From Rugalucina vietnamica (taxonomy: Eukaryota; Mollusca; Bivalvia; Lucinida; Lucinidae), in NCBI GenBank assembly GCA_964017185.1, contig OZ024874.1, positions 38,106,721-38,170,720 of the forward strand: 64,000 nt of DNA. Direction: 5' to 3'. Of the stretch, positions 1 through 11,828 are shown piece by piece. The first letter of the stretch is position 1; the number at the start of each line of letters is the position of its first letter. Both the position numbers and the translations under genes were made by a program. The notes under the pieces were generated by a model that saw only the letters and a list, made by a program, of their open reading frames with translations, ran no database searches and was not told the DNA's origin.

Positions 1-415
1 CCTAAAATATCTTCCTTCCTCTTACTTCTGCCAACTATACAAGTTTATAAGATATTAAATGGCATTGATAAAGTGGACAAGAACAAACTTTTCTCACTGG
101 CAACTTACACTCGCACACGGGGTCACCGAAAAACTGTTTAAGGAAATATCAAGGTTGAATGTTAGGGCAAACAGCTTCAGCAACCGCGTTGTAAACATCT
201 GGAATCAGCTCCCCGAGGACGTTGTTAAAGCACCCCCCTGAACACTTTCAAGAGTCGATTGAACAAACATTGGAGCAGACACCCGCACAAATTCATTGCT
301 CCGTGCTATGGGTGGCCAAACTACCGGAGTCCCGGGACTTACATGGAACACACATCAAAATGTGCCTGAAGAAGTCAGATGACTTACATTGGTGTCTACG
401 TCAGTAAGAAAAATC
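1..415 (+). pseudogene. 3' end of a decayed non-LTR retrotransposon (CR1/Jockey-like) ORF2
   Basis: Reading three frames in turn gives the typical C-terminal tail of a CR1/Jockey-group reverse transcriptase ORF. About 41-140 reads VYKILNGIDKVDKNKLF and following; after a shift in the A-run near 130, 139-233 reads KLFKEISRLNVRANSFSNR then IWNQLPEDVVKAP; after a second shift in the C-run at 232-239 it reads LNTFKSRLNKHW and ends at a TGA near 369. Both breaks lie in homopolymers, so this is a dead copy (sequencing error is an alternative). The element enters from beyond the left edge. Family assignment rests on the conserved tail pattern (S/N-F-x-R-x-x-x-x-W-N-x-L-P), not on a search. Confidence 0.8.
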
Positions 416-2096
416 GGTAAGAAAAAGCTTAATTCCCTCCTCTTTCAAGAGAACCGGCAGCGTTGTTTGGCGTAGTTGATACTAGGAAAAGCGTCACAGA
501 CTCGTCATCGCGATTACACAAAGAACACATTTTTGTTACCGGTAACTGACTAAAGCGCGCCTCGTTACTTTAAAGAATATAAGTGCATAGACTGATTTTC
601 ACGTGAACGCAAGCATTGTACACGCTTTGTTAATTTTACTTAGCACTAGACCACAACTCATAAACACAGCCTACTTCGAAGTTCTCAAAATTCAGATATC
701 TCAGAGGAGATTTCAGTTTAGCTACAACAATTGTTTTCTTATAATATGAAATTTGACTCGAGTTTTCCATGTGCAGTAGGACGCCCTTGGGTCGGGATAA
801 CGCTCACTAAAAGTTAGGGTAATGTCAAGTGCATACGCACTCAATATGGACAGACAGAGCCGGTTATACTGGTGCGATCAGGTGAACGATTCCCATATAA
901 AGCAAAGCCGAGTCCCACAAGTATGCCTAGGGTGACTCGAGACTCTGGGCCGCTGTCACCCCGTGGATCGTACAGTGTAGTTTTGATCTCAAGGATACAA
1001 GATGGCTGTTTTGTGGGGAATAGTCAGTAAGAATGCTGTTTCAAGTTTTAACTGAATTTCAAGTTATTTAATGAGAAAATGAATTTTAAGTCAAAGAAGC
1101 TGCATTTTACTTATGATTTTACTTGTGGTTTGACTTAGCCTTGTGGATTGATTATGAAAGACTTGGTGAACCCATAGGGCTTCAATTTAGGAGGTGTAGG
1201 AAACCAAAGTTTGGACAAAATGATATTCAGCATATTTCAAACCATTTCGCGTCGTTCTATCAATAAATAGTTGGGCCAAACTGAGGCATTAGCAGATAAA
1301 CTGCGATTATTTAACTTAACTTACTGGAGATAGACGTCAAGCTAGGCGAAATGCCTACTTAGCATGGGCGGATCCAGAGGGGGGGGACAGGGGGTTTCAC
1401 AGTAGAACATTTATTTCTTGGTTGTGTAAGCCCATATTTTATTTAAACGTACATGGCTCAAGTATACATGTCACAGAGTGAAATCTTCAAATTTCTATAC
1501 GAGTCCCTTGTCCTTTATCCTATATCATTTGTCATTTCTTAAGCCGTTCAAAAATAGTACATTTCCCGCGCTCTTGTGTGGTACTCACTACTTACGATGC
1601 ATGCGCACGCTTCCTAATCAGCAAATTGCGGTGTCGGTCGTCCATTTGGTTTCTTTTTAACAGTCTCTCTCCTATGATCTACGGAGATGGGGTTTGACTG
1701 ACGGAAAATGATAAAATCACGAATGAGTCCCGTCTGCCATCTCGAACCATAACATGGACTCTTCTGAGATTCCCAAAGAAATGAGCCGTGTCTAGAGTCC
1801 CTGTGTCACATACATGGTTTTCTGGAGTTTATCAAACGTGTGTTTTCTATTGAGCCTTGAAAATGAGAACCCCTGACAAAAAGACGAAGCTGTTTAAACA
1901 TGTTTATTGAAACTTTATTCAAATTTACAAAATACACTGAAGAACAAATACAAATTCATAATGAAAGGATCTGAACGGATGCATATTGCTTATGATGTTC
2001 ATTTCCTAAATTTTAGCATTTTGCATGGTTAATTATGCATTATTTGAATTATATCTTTACTGCAAGTTTGAAACACCTTAACTCATTTCTTTTTTC
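416..2096. other. No gene recognised
   Basis: AT-rich sequence with no ORF over about 60 codons and no domain I recognise. A G-run lies at 1380-1391. Nothing else can be supported. Confidence 0.5.
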
Positions 2097-2139
2097 TTTG
2101 TTTTTTTTTTTTCTTTTTTCTTTTTTTTTTTTTTTTTCA
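2097..2139. repeat. T-rich low-complexity tract
   Basis: An almost pure T tract with a few C and G, directly in front of the LINE relic that starts near 2140. It may mark the truncation/insertion junction of that copy. Confidence 0.8.
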
Positions 2140-4600
2140 TGCTTTCATCTTTAAATTCAGGAAACAAACCCCCCTCGGTCCATGTCTTGGGTGATTTCAA
2201 CTTCAGAGATATTGTTTGGCCAGATAGACTCAACAAACAAGGTTTTTCATTGAGCATGTCTGAAGGTGCAAAGTTGGTAGAACTTATGAGTGACCACGAA
2301 TTGGAACAGGTAATGCACTTCCCCACAAGAGGACAAAACACATTGGATTTGATTATCACTTCACTTCCCGGACAATTTGTTGATATCCATTCCCCGGACA
2401 GGCTTAGTGATCATGACATTGTCTCTGGAACTTTGAAAATAGTTATTCCCCCCATCAAGAAACCTAAGAGAAAGGTGTATAAATATCAGAAAGGTGATTA
2501 TGAATCTATGAAAGGTGATGACCTTAAATTTGCAAAGGAGAAATATTTCAACGGTTACTCTGGCACACGGTTCAAGAAAACTTTAATTTGATCACATCTT
2601 TTATCCAGGAGTCAGTGGATAAACATATCCCATCAAAGACTAGTCGCTCAGTTTCCTCAGTCCCATGAAATAAGAAGAAAGATTCGTAGAAAAAATGCAA
2701 CTCACGCTAAAGCGAAGAAAACTGGGAGTGCAAAACTTAGAACAAAATTTGAAACTTTGAGAAGAGAAATCAAAGCAGATATCAGAAAACAGCATGAGTT
2801 GTATGTAAATAACTTGGTTGGTGATGTTAAGGTTAATCCAAGAGATTTTTATCGGTACATAAATAGTCAGAAAAAAGATGTTCAGGGTATTCCCCCTTTG
2901 AAAAAGCGAAATGGAAGTGCTCTTGCTGAATCAGATTTTGAAAAGGCTGGTGAATTCAATGGTCAGTTTACGGATATGTTCACCAAAACTGAACATAGCC
3001 AGGTCCCTCTTTTGAAAAGAAAAGCCCCATTTATGGAAGACATAGTGGTATCCAATGAAGGTGTAACAAAACTTCTGAAAGGTATGAACCCGTCGAAAGC
3101 TTTAGGTCCTGATGAGCTGATTGGCATCTGAGCTAGGTCCTGTTTTTGCACATCTTTTTCAACAGTCAATAGACATGGGTGAAATCCCCAAAGAATGGTC
3201 TTTAGCAAACATTTGTCCCCTGTTCAAAAGGGCTGACAGGTCTCTTGCTTGCAACTATCGTCAGTTTCCTTGACCTGCGTACCCTGCAAACTTCTGGAAC
3301 ATATAGTGTGTTCTAATATCATGTCTCATTTGGATCATCATAAGCTTTTGTCAGACAGGCAACATGCATTCAGGAAATCCCAAAGTTGTGAAACCCAGTT
3401 AGCTACAGTGATTGATGACTGGGCAAAAATCTTAGACAATCAAGGTCAGGTTGATACATTTATCTTGGATTTTGAAAAAGCTTTTGAATTCCTTAACAGC
3501 AAATTGTTCAGTTATGGAATTGGTGGGAAGACAATTAAATGGATTGATGCCTTCCTTTGCTATAGACAACAAAGAGTTGTGGTTAATGGCGTTAAATCAG
3601 ACTGGGCTCCGGTTGTATCTGGTGTATCACAGGGCACCGTTCTTGGCCCCTTGTTGTTTTCGTTGCATATTAATGATATCACCTCAGATATTGAATCGGA
3701 AATCAGACTCTTTGCTGATGATTGTGTTTGTTATCGTGAAATTACGAATGTGGAGGATACAGTGAAACTTCAGAAGGATATTGATCGATTAGGTAGTTGG
3801 GACAGGAAATGGGGTATGAGATTTCAACCTGTCAAGTGCAACATGATGCAGCTGACAAATAAACGTACTAGTAAAATTCAGGCTTCTTACAAGCTTGAGG
3901 GTACTGTGTTGGAAAATGTTGAGAGTATCAAATATCTTGGTATAACAATAACTAAGGATTTAAAATGGAATACTCACATCAGCAATGTGTGCACCAAAGC
4001 CAATAGGACCCTTGGTTTTTTTAGACGAAATCTGTTTTCTTGCCCCCAAGATGTGAGAGAAGCTGCCTATAAAGGCCTGGTGAGACCTATTCTTGAATAT
4101 GGTAGCTCAGTTTGGGACCCTCATTATGAAGGTCTGATAGATGATTTGGAGAAAGTGCAAACACTACACATATGAAAAGACATCCTTAAGAAACTAAAAT
4201 GGGCATCCCTGCAGAAAAGAAGGAAGGATAATAGAATTATATTGCTTTACAAAGGTCTAAAAGGGAGAGCAAAAATACCCACGGATGACCTTATCCCCAA
4301 AAATAGGCGTTGTAGGAATCAACACTCCTTGGCATTTCAGATACCTTCAGCAAGTACAAATGCCTATTTACACAGCTTCTTCCCCAGACCATTAGAGATT
4401 GGAATGAACTCCTTGATTCTCTGATCTCCTCTGCTGAATTGTCAGATGATTGTGTGTATAAATTTACTTCTCTTGTGAGAGCGCGGGACTAATCCCCTCC
4501 GGTCAAGCCCCATCCCCCTGGTGTGGTATTGTCAGTTTGACGTTTCACCAGTAAACTATTCTGATTCTGAGCATTCTGCCAAACCAATATTTCAGTGTTG
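2139..4600 (+). pseudogene. Decayed CR1-like non-LTR retrotransposon (endonuclease C-term, RT, 3' tail)
   Basis: Pieces in successive frames make one ORF2 relic. 2139-2591: C-terminal part of the apurinic-like endonuclease (GDFNFRDIVWPD, NTLDLIITS, LSDHDIV). 2757-3131: linker and RT start (NPSKALGPD). 3249-4175: RT core with SCETQLATVIDDW, SGVSQGTVLGPLLF, the catalytic LFADD box and KYLGITITKDLKW. About 4170-4490: remainder of the tail, ending VRARD-stop, with another shift inside SFFPR/IRDWNEL. At least four frame breaks and a missing endonuclease N-terminus show it is dead. The 3' end at about 4555-4580 carries short ATTCTG repeats, as CR1 tails often do. It cannot encode an active protein. 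Confidence 0.88.
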
Positions 4601-4619
4601 GCAGGGTTATATCTAAATA

Positions 4620-5035
4620 CATCAGGATGTTTGGTGGTGAAAGTGTTTCAGGGGTTGCAATATACATATATTCAGTTTTAGTCGTTATTTGTTCACATTT
4701 TCAAACACGAAATTCACTGTGAAAAACTAAAGTCTGCTCTGACACCCTCACTTCGCATTTTGTTCATAGAAATATTAAACATGTTAAATTTTGTCTCCAG
4801 ATGATGATCCATTTCCGGATAATTGATATGTTCTCGTTTGCAATTTTTCTTTTTTTCCCCACTGTGTATGTTTGGGGGGTTTGATTCCGTCATAAATTGT
4901 TTTCCTGTTTACTTTCGTATTTTACTGTCTAAAAACTTGCCTCTGATAATGGTTTTTCGCAGAAATTTTTTGTATGGGGGACGACAGAAAAATTATTTTA
5001 ATGTCAAAATCTTGATCTTAGTTTGTCCTAATAGG
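4620..5035. other. No gene recognised
   Basis: AT-rich spacer between a LINE relic and an inverted repeat; only short chance ORFs. Confidence 0.4.
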
Positions 5036-5037
5036 AC

Positions 5038-5378
5038 CTGCAAAAATTTTGAAAATCGGTGAACAAATGAAGTTTTTATGGCCAAAATGAATTTTGCATA
5101 GGGATTTTGCATTGGCAAGGGAGATAATCGTTGATCGTGAAAATGCATATTTTTCGAGAATTTTTACCTGATCATGAAGATTTTGTCTCAGGTATGTCAT
5201 TTCTTTCAATTTATAATAATTTTGAGCAATCATGATTAAATAGTTAGAATTTAAAATTTTTACGGGAAAATATTTACCTCCCTTCCATGAGATTTTTGTA
5301 CAGGAAATCCCTATTCAAAAATGTTTTTGACCGGAACTTTTTTATTTGTCGACCGATTTTCAAAATTTTTGCTGCACA
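5038..5378. repeat. Imperfect inverted-repeat (MITE-like) element
   Basis: The left end (5038-5135), GCAAAAATTTTGAAAATCGG then ...AGGGATTT...AAGGGAGATAA, is matched in reverse complement by 5270-5378 (CCGATTTTCAAAATTTTTGC, AATCCCTA, TACCTCCCTT). The arms are about 100 bp with many small differences. There is no coding capacity. It looks like an old foldback or MITE copy. Confidence 0.6.
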
Positions 5379-5949
5379 TTTTGCGACAAACTAGATGCTT
5401 TATTGTGCCAAGAAAATATTTCTTCTACATTTGAACAGTTGTAAAATATCTTCGAAAAACCATTATCACACACTACGAAACAGACTTTAGTTTTACCCTT
5501 TCTTAACTTTGACAGCAGCTCGGCTTGGCAGGGAATTTCATACCCCACCGGTTCCGGGTTTTATCCGTTGACATGTGGCGGGAACTTGATGAAAATCGAA
5601 AGTAGGAAATTAAGGAATGTTGGTTGATTTTGTGTTAAACGTCCCACCAGCCGCTAAGGTCATATGGAGACGGGACCTCGGTATTAATTTATCTGATTCC
5701 AGCTACCTAGGCTTGTACATGGAGCAAAACCTAATAAATTGCGAGAGGGATGGCAAACAAACTAAGGGGGTGTATCTTACCAAATCGCTTGTATTTTTTT
5801 TTTAATTCAGTTTTACCAGGGAACTGTTATACCTGGAATTCGTACTTAATTATAGCGGAAATTTATCTATCTTCTGATACTGAGTCGATCAATTTCTGAT
5901 CATCACCTCAGGTGTGGGGTGGGTGGCTAAATTTAGAATTTAGTCAAGG

Positions 5950-8470
5950 GAAAATAAAACATTTGGGGTGGACCATTAAAACTATTTACAAGATATAGAT
6001 GAGAGGCATACTAAAACGCATGCCTCTGGGCTAATGATTTAAATAGAAGCCTTAAATTCCTCAATGGTCTTAGATAGGACCACTGAGGAAGGGAGACTAT
6101 TCCAAACCGGAATAGTTCTGGGGAAAAAGGAATTTTTCAGGGCATCACTATAGGCAAATGGTCTTGTGTATTGTGATTCATGTGATGCCCGAGTATGCCT
6201 TAGATTGGGTGCCGGGGTCAGGTATTTGTCTTTATCAAGAGACACTGTACCGGAGTGTATCTTGTAGAAGAAGGTTAAGGAGGACCGCTCCCTGCGAGAC
6301 TCCAGGGATGGCCACTCAAGTTCGTCTAGCATTTCACCGACGCTACTGGTGTTCCTCCATCGCCTGCAGGTCCACCGGGCAGCAGTCCTCTGCACCTTCT
6401 CCACCATCTCAATCTGAGTTTCATGATAGGGATGCCAAATAGGAGCTGCATACTCAAGTTGAGGCCGAACCAATGTTTTGTATGCAACTTCCTTAGTATG
6501 CCTAGGTGCCAGTGCCAAATTGCGCCGAAGAAAACCCAGAGTCTTAGTTGCCTTGCATGTAATTTCAGAAATGTGTTGACCCCAATCAAGATCATCTGTG
6601 ATAGTTAAACCAAGGTATTTAGCGGACTGAACCTGTTCTAATGTTTGCTGATGCAGTGTGTAATTGAAATTTATATGCCTGCTTGGATGTAGCCGCGTCA
6701 CCCTCATTGAATGACATTTGCTAACATTGAATTTCATTTGCCAATCCGTTTCCCATTTGGCCAAGCTATTCAGGTCATCTTGTAAAATTTGACAATCCAA
6801 TGGTGACTTGACATTTCTGTATAAAACACAATCATCAGCAAATAGCCGAACAGATGACCTGATGTTGTCAGGAAGATCATTAATGAAAATAAGAAATAGG
6901 ACCTAAGACCGATCCTTGTGGGACACCAGAAAGAACCGGGACTGGATCTGAGGCACGGCCATCTAATACCACTTTTTGAGAGCGCTCAGAGAGCCACGAG
7001 TCGATCCACTTATGTGTAGATCCTCTAATCCCGTAGAAGTCGAGTTTGTATAATAACCTTTTATGTGGGACCTTGTCAAAGGCCTTAGCGAAATCCATGA
7101 CAATCACATCCGTCTGCCTGTGGCCACGACCCACTGCTCGGTCCAGATTACTAACCAAATCATGATAAAACTGAACTAACTGGGTTTCGCAAGACCTTTG
7201 ACTTCGGAACCCATGCTGACAGTCAGCAAGAATGTTTTCAAGAGCCAAGTGTTTGTTTATGTTGCTGACTATTATATGCTCTAGAGTTTTGCAACAGATA
7301 CAAGTAAGCGACACCGGTCGATAATTAGCTGCATCGTATTTCTCACCTTTCTTAAATACCGGGGCTACATTTGCCTGTCGCCAATCGTCTGGTACAGCAC
7401 CCTGAGCAAGCGACTCATTGAAGATATAGGTCAGTACAGGAGCAATTTCAGAACTACATTCCTTCAACACCCTAGCACTCAGGCCATCTGGCCCAGGCGC
7501 CTTATGTATATTCAAATTATTCAACAGTTTAATGACCCCATTGGGGTCAACTGTAATTTCACCCATAGCGGTGAAAGGACTTGTGCCTTTGGAGGGGATT
7601 TCATCATCTGATTCGCGAGTGAAGGCTGACTGAAACTGCCTATTACAAATATTAGCCTTATCCAAAGTGTCAGTCTTCAAGATACCATTTTCTCTAAGAG
7701 TATTGATCCCAGACGCGTCTTTCTTAAGGGACTTGACAAATGACCAAAACTTTTTTGCCTTTTCATTTTTTCGGGGACAATCGGGATCAGGATTATCATT
7801 TTCAAAGGAGAAGATATTGGTAATATGCTTCCAATATGCATCTCTAATGCTCTTTTGAACATGTGCTCTGAACCGTTTGTAATGGTTCTTAATGTCAGGG
7901 CTGCTTGACTTGCGAGCACGAAAGTAAAGTTTATCACGTTTCCTTATCAAGCGTTTGATCGAGCTATCGATCCATGGTAAGCTATATTTTGTCTTGGTCA
8001 TTTTTGATGGAATAAACCTTTCAATAGCCGAGAGAACCTCCGACTTAAAACTGACCCACATGTCATTGACTGACAACTGACTATGGTCAGTTGAAAGGAA
8101 CGAATCCCTATAGCGCGCTAGATGGTCATGGAGACCGTCCATATCCGCTCGTTTATATAGGAAAATCTTACGCGGGGCCTGCTGAATCCGTTTAGCCTTT
8201 ATGTCATATTCAATATAGACAATGTCATGATCTGCTTTGCCGATCGGGGGCATCCCTTTAACACGGTTAATTGGGGATGGCGAGTTAGTGAAGAGTAAAT
8301 CAAGGGTCTTGTCTTCTCGGGTGTGTATATTTACCATTTGGGAGAGGCAGTGATCCTGTATTATGTCCACAAGTTTAGTCTGAATTAGCACCTTTAGCAG
8401 CATGCTGGGTGCTCCATACACTTCAGTGCAAAAAGACCAACAGTCGAGAGCCATTATCACCTAATTGCTA
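5950..8470 (-). pseudogene. 5'-truncated CR1-like non-LTR retrotransposon ORF2 with one frame break
   Basis: This is the best-preserved LINE here. 8460 down to 6880 is one open frame of about 525 codons. It holds the endonuclease C-terminus (DKTLDLLFTN, ADHDIVYIEYD), a basic linker, and RT motifs in order: KAPGPDGLSARVL, NYRPVSLTC, CQHGFRSQRSCETQ, DFAKAFDKVPHKRLLYKL, SGVPQGSVLGP. The frame breaks just after SGVPQGSVLGP (near 6890); the next frame continues with LIFINDLPD, the catalytic LFADD box and QILQDDLNSLAKWE, then reads 6800-6039 to the tail (SFFPRTIPVWNSLPSSV). Comparison with the neighbouring copies suggests a net loss of about five bases at the break. The first in-frame codon at 8460 is GTG and the first ATG is at 8454, but the true N-terminus is missing, so neither is a real start. 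The 3' UTR runs to about 5950. Confidence 0.9.
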
Positions 8471-8529
8471 TCGCCTTTGATCCCTATCTCTTGCACCGCG
8501 GTAGCTTCTTAAGAATTCCAGAACCTCGC

Positions 8530-9800
8530 CTGAATTTTATTACCGGAAATTAGAGTGCCGTATGCGCAAGTGTCACCACAGGGTGACACCTGTCTTCATG
8601 TATGCGCACTCTGACAATGAAATTTAATTTCGATTAAGTGTCTGAACCATAATTAAGATGATATGCGTAGATACAACTTCGGTGTTCGGTGGAATAAAGA
8701 CGAAAAGCCTAGAACTGACATTTCTAATTTTCAAAAAAGTGGTGTTTTTCTTTTTAAAATTTTACATTGTTCCGACGCTTTGCGACAAATTTTCATTTAA
8801 TACTTACGAAGGACAAACTTTGCAATTTAATCTAATGAACCTCGCATTTATGCCGGGAAGTGCCGTATTGCTGTTTTATCGCATTTTAAAACATGGTTCT
8901 GTGGATTTTTGTGTCTTTATCTGTTGAATACAATATGTACCACATAGACCTATCGCTACATGAAAAAATAATATAAGACGAATCGTAACTCGTTTAGTAA
9001 GAATATGTATGCCCGAGTTCATTTATTTAAAGTATGAAATTAAACAGTCAAATTAGCTTGAAACCTTATAATTAACAATCTTTTTCAACAGTGGAGGTAC
9101 TCCGTGAAATTTTGACACACGGCTATGTCGAGTGTTTGGTAATGTTTCGACAAAACAGTCCTACCAAAATGAATTTGAAATAAAGCAGACTGCTAGTTTG
9201 CAGTTTTTTCTGTGATAATGATGACGTGTACACACAGCCACCGCATGTTTGTGACACGTGCAAACGAAAGCTTCAACGACATTATTAAGAAAAATAAAAT
9301 GAAAGCGCTTGAAAACAAATACATCCACATAAAATACATGTACAAAGTAATACAATTTGTAAAATTGAATGCAAAATTTATTTCTTATTTTTTTTTCTAT
9401 ACATGTTTTTATTCTCATCAGCAACGAAAAGGAACTAATCGAAATAAGGAATTATTTGACAGAGCGAATGACGTCAATTTAATTAAAGTTTTCGTTGTCA
9501 AAAAGATAGATGTTTTCGACGCCAGAGCGATAGTTTTTACATGTATCATGTCGCTCAGTCAGTCGCTATTGTATGTGTATGCAACGTGCATGTATATTTT
9601 TTTTTTAATTTTCATTTCATGAAATCCGGGTAGTAACTGGTTGTCAGCACATGCAATGTAAATGATAGACTAAAACGGGAACCAGACAAGTAAATTATCC
9701 GCAGATTTCGCTAATTGGTGCCAAATAATAATGACACTTGACTCATTAAATGGTGTGGCGGTGCAGGAGATGGAACCTTTGATGTAATTGAGTACGAACT
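8530..9800. other. No gene recognised
   Basis: AT-rich. Chance ORFs at 8658-8927 and 9212-9622 have low-complexity, Lys/Phe/Tyr-rich translations with no motif and no splice support. A CRE-like TGACGTCA lies near 9469. Confidence 0.4.
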
Positions 9801-9814
9801 CCAGGTTAACAGCT

Positions 9815-10030
9815 CCCTGGTTTTACGTCCCTCTCAAGATTATTTCAGTTCATATGAGACAGGCCAATCAGTAGGTGGGGCGAAAAAGGGAGAACCTTGA
9901 GAAATACCACCTGGCACACCCGCAGCAGACCTTGGCTTGTCTCACATGTGGCCAGAGCGGGGCTCGAACCCACACCAGACACAGTGGTGAGATGATCGAG
10001 TGCTTAACCGCTCGGCCACTGGGGCTGCCC
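9815..10030 (-). repeat. tRNA-derived SINE, copy 1
   Basis: On the minus strand the head is tRNA-like: box A TGGCCGAGCGG (10019-10009) and box B GGTTCGAGCCC (9970-9960), spaced as in a Ser/Leu-type tRNA. A tRNA-unrelated body follows, then a tail with CTGAAATAATCTTGAGAGGG and ACGTAAAAC. A second copy lies at 21900-22140. A functional tRNA is unlikely because the body continues past the tRNA 3' end and the sequence is dispersed. Confidence 0.8.
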
Positions 10031-10239
10031 AAATCGGTTGTAACTCAACTGCTTATAACCATGAAAGCTTAAGATACATGTATCTAGCCTATCTCTGTAT
10101 ACTGCCATACGCCCTCGCGGACATTCTAGGCAGGGTAGCACATCGTCTGTTAGTATCAGACAGGAAAATAAGAGTTATAGTACAGAGGTTTAAAAGCATA
10201 AAAGTGAAGATTAAAAACAGGTGATAGGTTAAAATAGAT

Positions 10240-11234
10240 AAGAATAGTTAAAATCATAAAAACAAGCATGAGGGGATCTATGGGCGAGAATGCTGCAGCT
10301 TGCAGACTGTGGCCTTAAAGGCCTCAAGATTCTGCAAGCTTGCAACAGACTCTGGGAGAGAATTCCACTGTACTATAGCTAGTGGGAAAAATGAATATTT
10401 ATAGTAATCCCTAGAGGTCATGGAGTGGCAGTACCGGGAAATTCTATTTGAGTACTGCACATAGTCCGGGAGGGGTACGGCAACTAGTCCATGAATAACC
10501 TTGAAGAATAAACAAAGACGAGCATCAGCTCGTCTTTGATCCAATGATCGCCATTCTAGGTCTTGAACAATCCTGGTTACACTAGCATGTCTATCAAAGT
10601 TTCCAACCGTCCAACGAGCAGCTCTTCGCTGGATATGTTCAATTTGGGATATGTATTTCTTATTATGGAGGTCCCACACAGCTGATGCATATTCGAGCTG
10701 TGGCCTAACTGGGGCATTGTATGCTCTTTCACGCACCTTTGACATTTTTGTTTTTATGTTTCGTCTGATAAAGCCAAGATTTCTATTTGCATTGCCGGTT
10801 ATACGGTCGACATGGGTTTTCCAGGAGAGATTACTAGAGATATCAACCCCGAGATATCTGGCACTTGTGACTGACTCCAAGACCTTTCCATGCAATACAT
10901 AGTTAGTCTTATTGACTGGTCCTTTAGAGCCAGTCACATGCACCACCTGACATTTGGAGGGGTTGAACTCTATATCCCACCTGGACTCCCATGCCGATAG
11001 GATGTCTAAGTCGTTTTGGAGTGCTGAGCTGTTGTCCTCACTTTCCATGGTGAGGTACAGGGCAGTATCGTCAGCAAATAGTCGCACCTGGGAGCGAACC
11101 TCATCAGGCAGATCATTTATATAGACGAGGAAGAGAATCGGCCCCAGCACCAAGCCCTGGGGAACACCAGATGTGACCGGCACTGATTCCGACTCCTCCC
11201 CGTCAATCACTACCTGCTGAAATACCATGTACAT
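10240..11234 (-). pseudogene. 5'-truncated CR1-like RT fragment, C-terminal part
   Basis: An open frame of 318 codons on the minus strand starts inside the RT: VPVTSGVPQGLVLGP, FLVYINDLPDEVRSQ, catalytic LFADDTALYL, CQVVHVTGSKG, KYLG-type motif ARYLGVDISSNLSW, and tail YKYSFFPLAIVQWNSLPESV. It ends about 10278 with a short 3' UTR. The RT N-terminus and the endonuclease are absent, so it is a dead truncated copy, although the remaining frame is uninterrupted. Its sequence differs clearly from the LINE at 5950-8470, so it belongs to a different subfamily. Confidence 0.88.
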
Positions 11235-11329
11235 GTAGTGTCAAATTATTGTTCAGACATTGGGCTAGTGATATATATGGTATTGTGAAATAAGGCCACT
11301 TCCAGCAGCCTCGATTGCTGTTGGCTAGC

Positions 11330-11402
11330 TCTTTGGCGACATGGTTAGAGTGGTGGCTTGTCATGCAAGAGATCCGGGTTTGATCCCAGCTCGGGACATG
11401 GT
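11330..11402 (+). repeat. tRNA-like SINE head fragment
   Basis: A TGGCGACATGGTTAG segment resembles box A, and GGTTTGATCCC (about 11376-11386) is a good box B. No acceptor stem pairs, so I read this as a SINE fragment, not a tRNA gene. Confidence 0.5.
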
Positions 11403-11828
11403 CTCTATCTCCTTAAATACTTCAATGGGCTAGTGTAAACTTATCTGACGTCTACTACGTAGAATGTTAATGAATACCTTATTAATTGGAGAAAAATCGT
11501 GAAAAAAATAAGGGAGGTACACTTACAAACTCGCTTATAACCCATCGGATAATGGCCCAAGAGAGCTAAGAATAGTAGCAAATGATATGCAATTTACTAA
11601 TGATATGTTGGCATAAATAAACATATCTGACTTGTAAAAAAAAATTGCACTCAGCAGAACACTTATCCTGATTTTAATCTTGGCTGGTCGGATTTATTGG
11701 TAATATTTCAATCCAATTTTATTGAAATGAAATTTTGGAGGATGTGTGTGTATGTGTTTTCAAACCATAAACATTTCAATGAAAGCATATCAGCTTCTTT
11801 GCGTTTTCTACATGCTGCGTGCGGAGTG

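Noticed and set aside
6158-7937. Plus- and minus-frame ORFs inside the LINE region 5950-8470
   Set aside because: Shadows of the LINE reading frame on the other strand or in other frames.
9212-9622. A 136-codon ORF
   Set aside because: Lys/Phe/Tyr-rich, AT-driven composition, no motif, no splice or promoter support; overlaps an opposite-strand ORF of similar quality.
9960-10030. A functional tRNA gene (Ser/Leu-like)
   Set aside because: Boxes A and B are good, but the sequence runs into a SINE body with a second copy at 22 kb; no proper acceptor stem and terminator.
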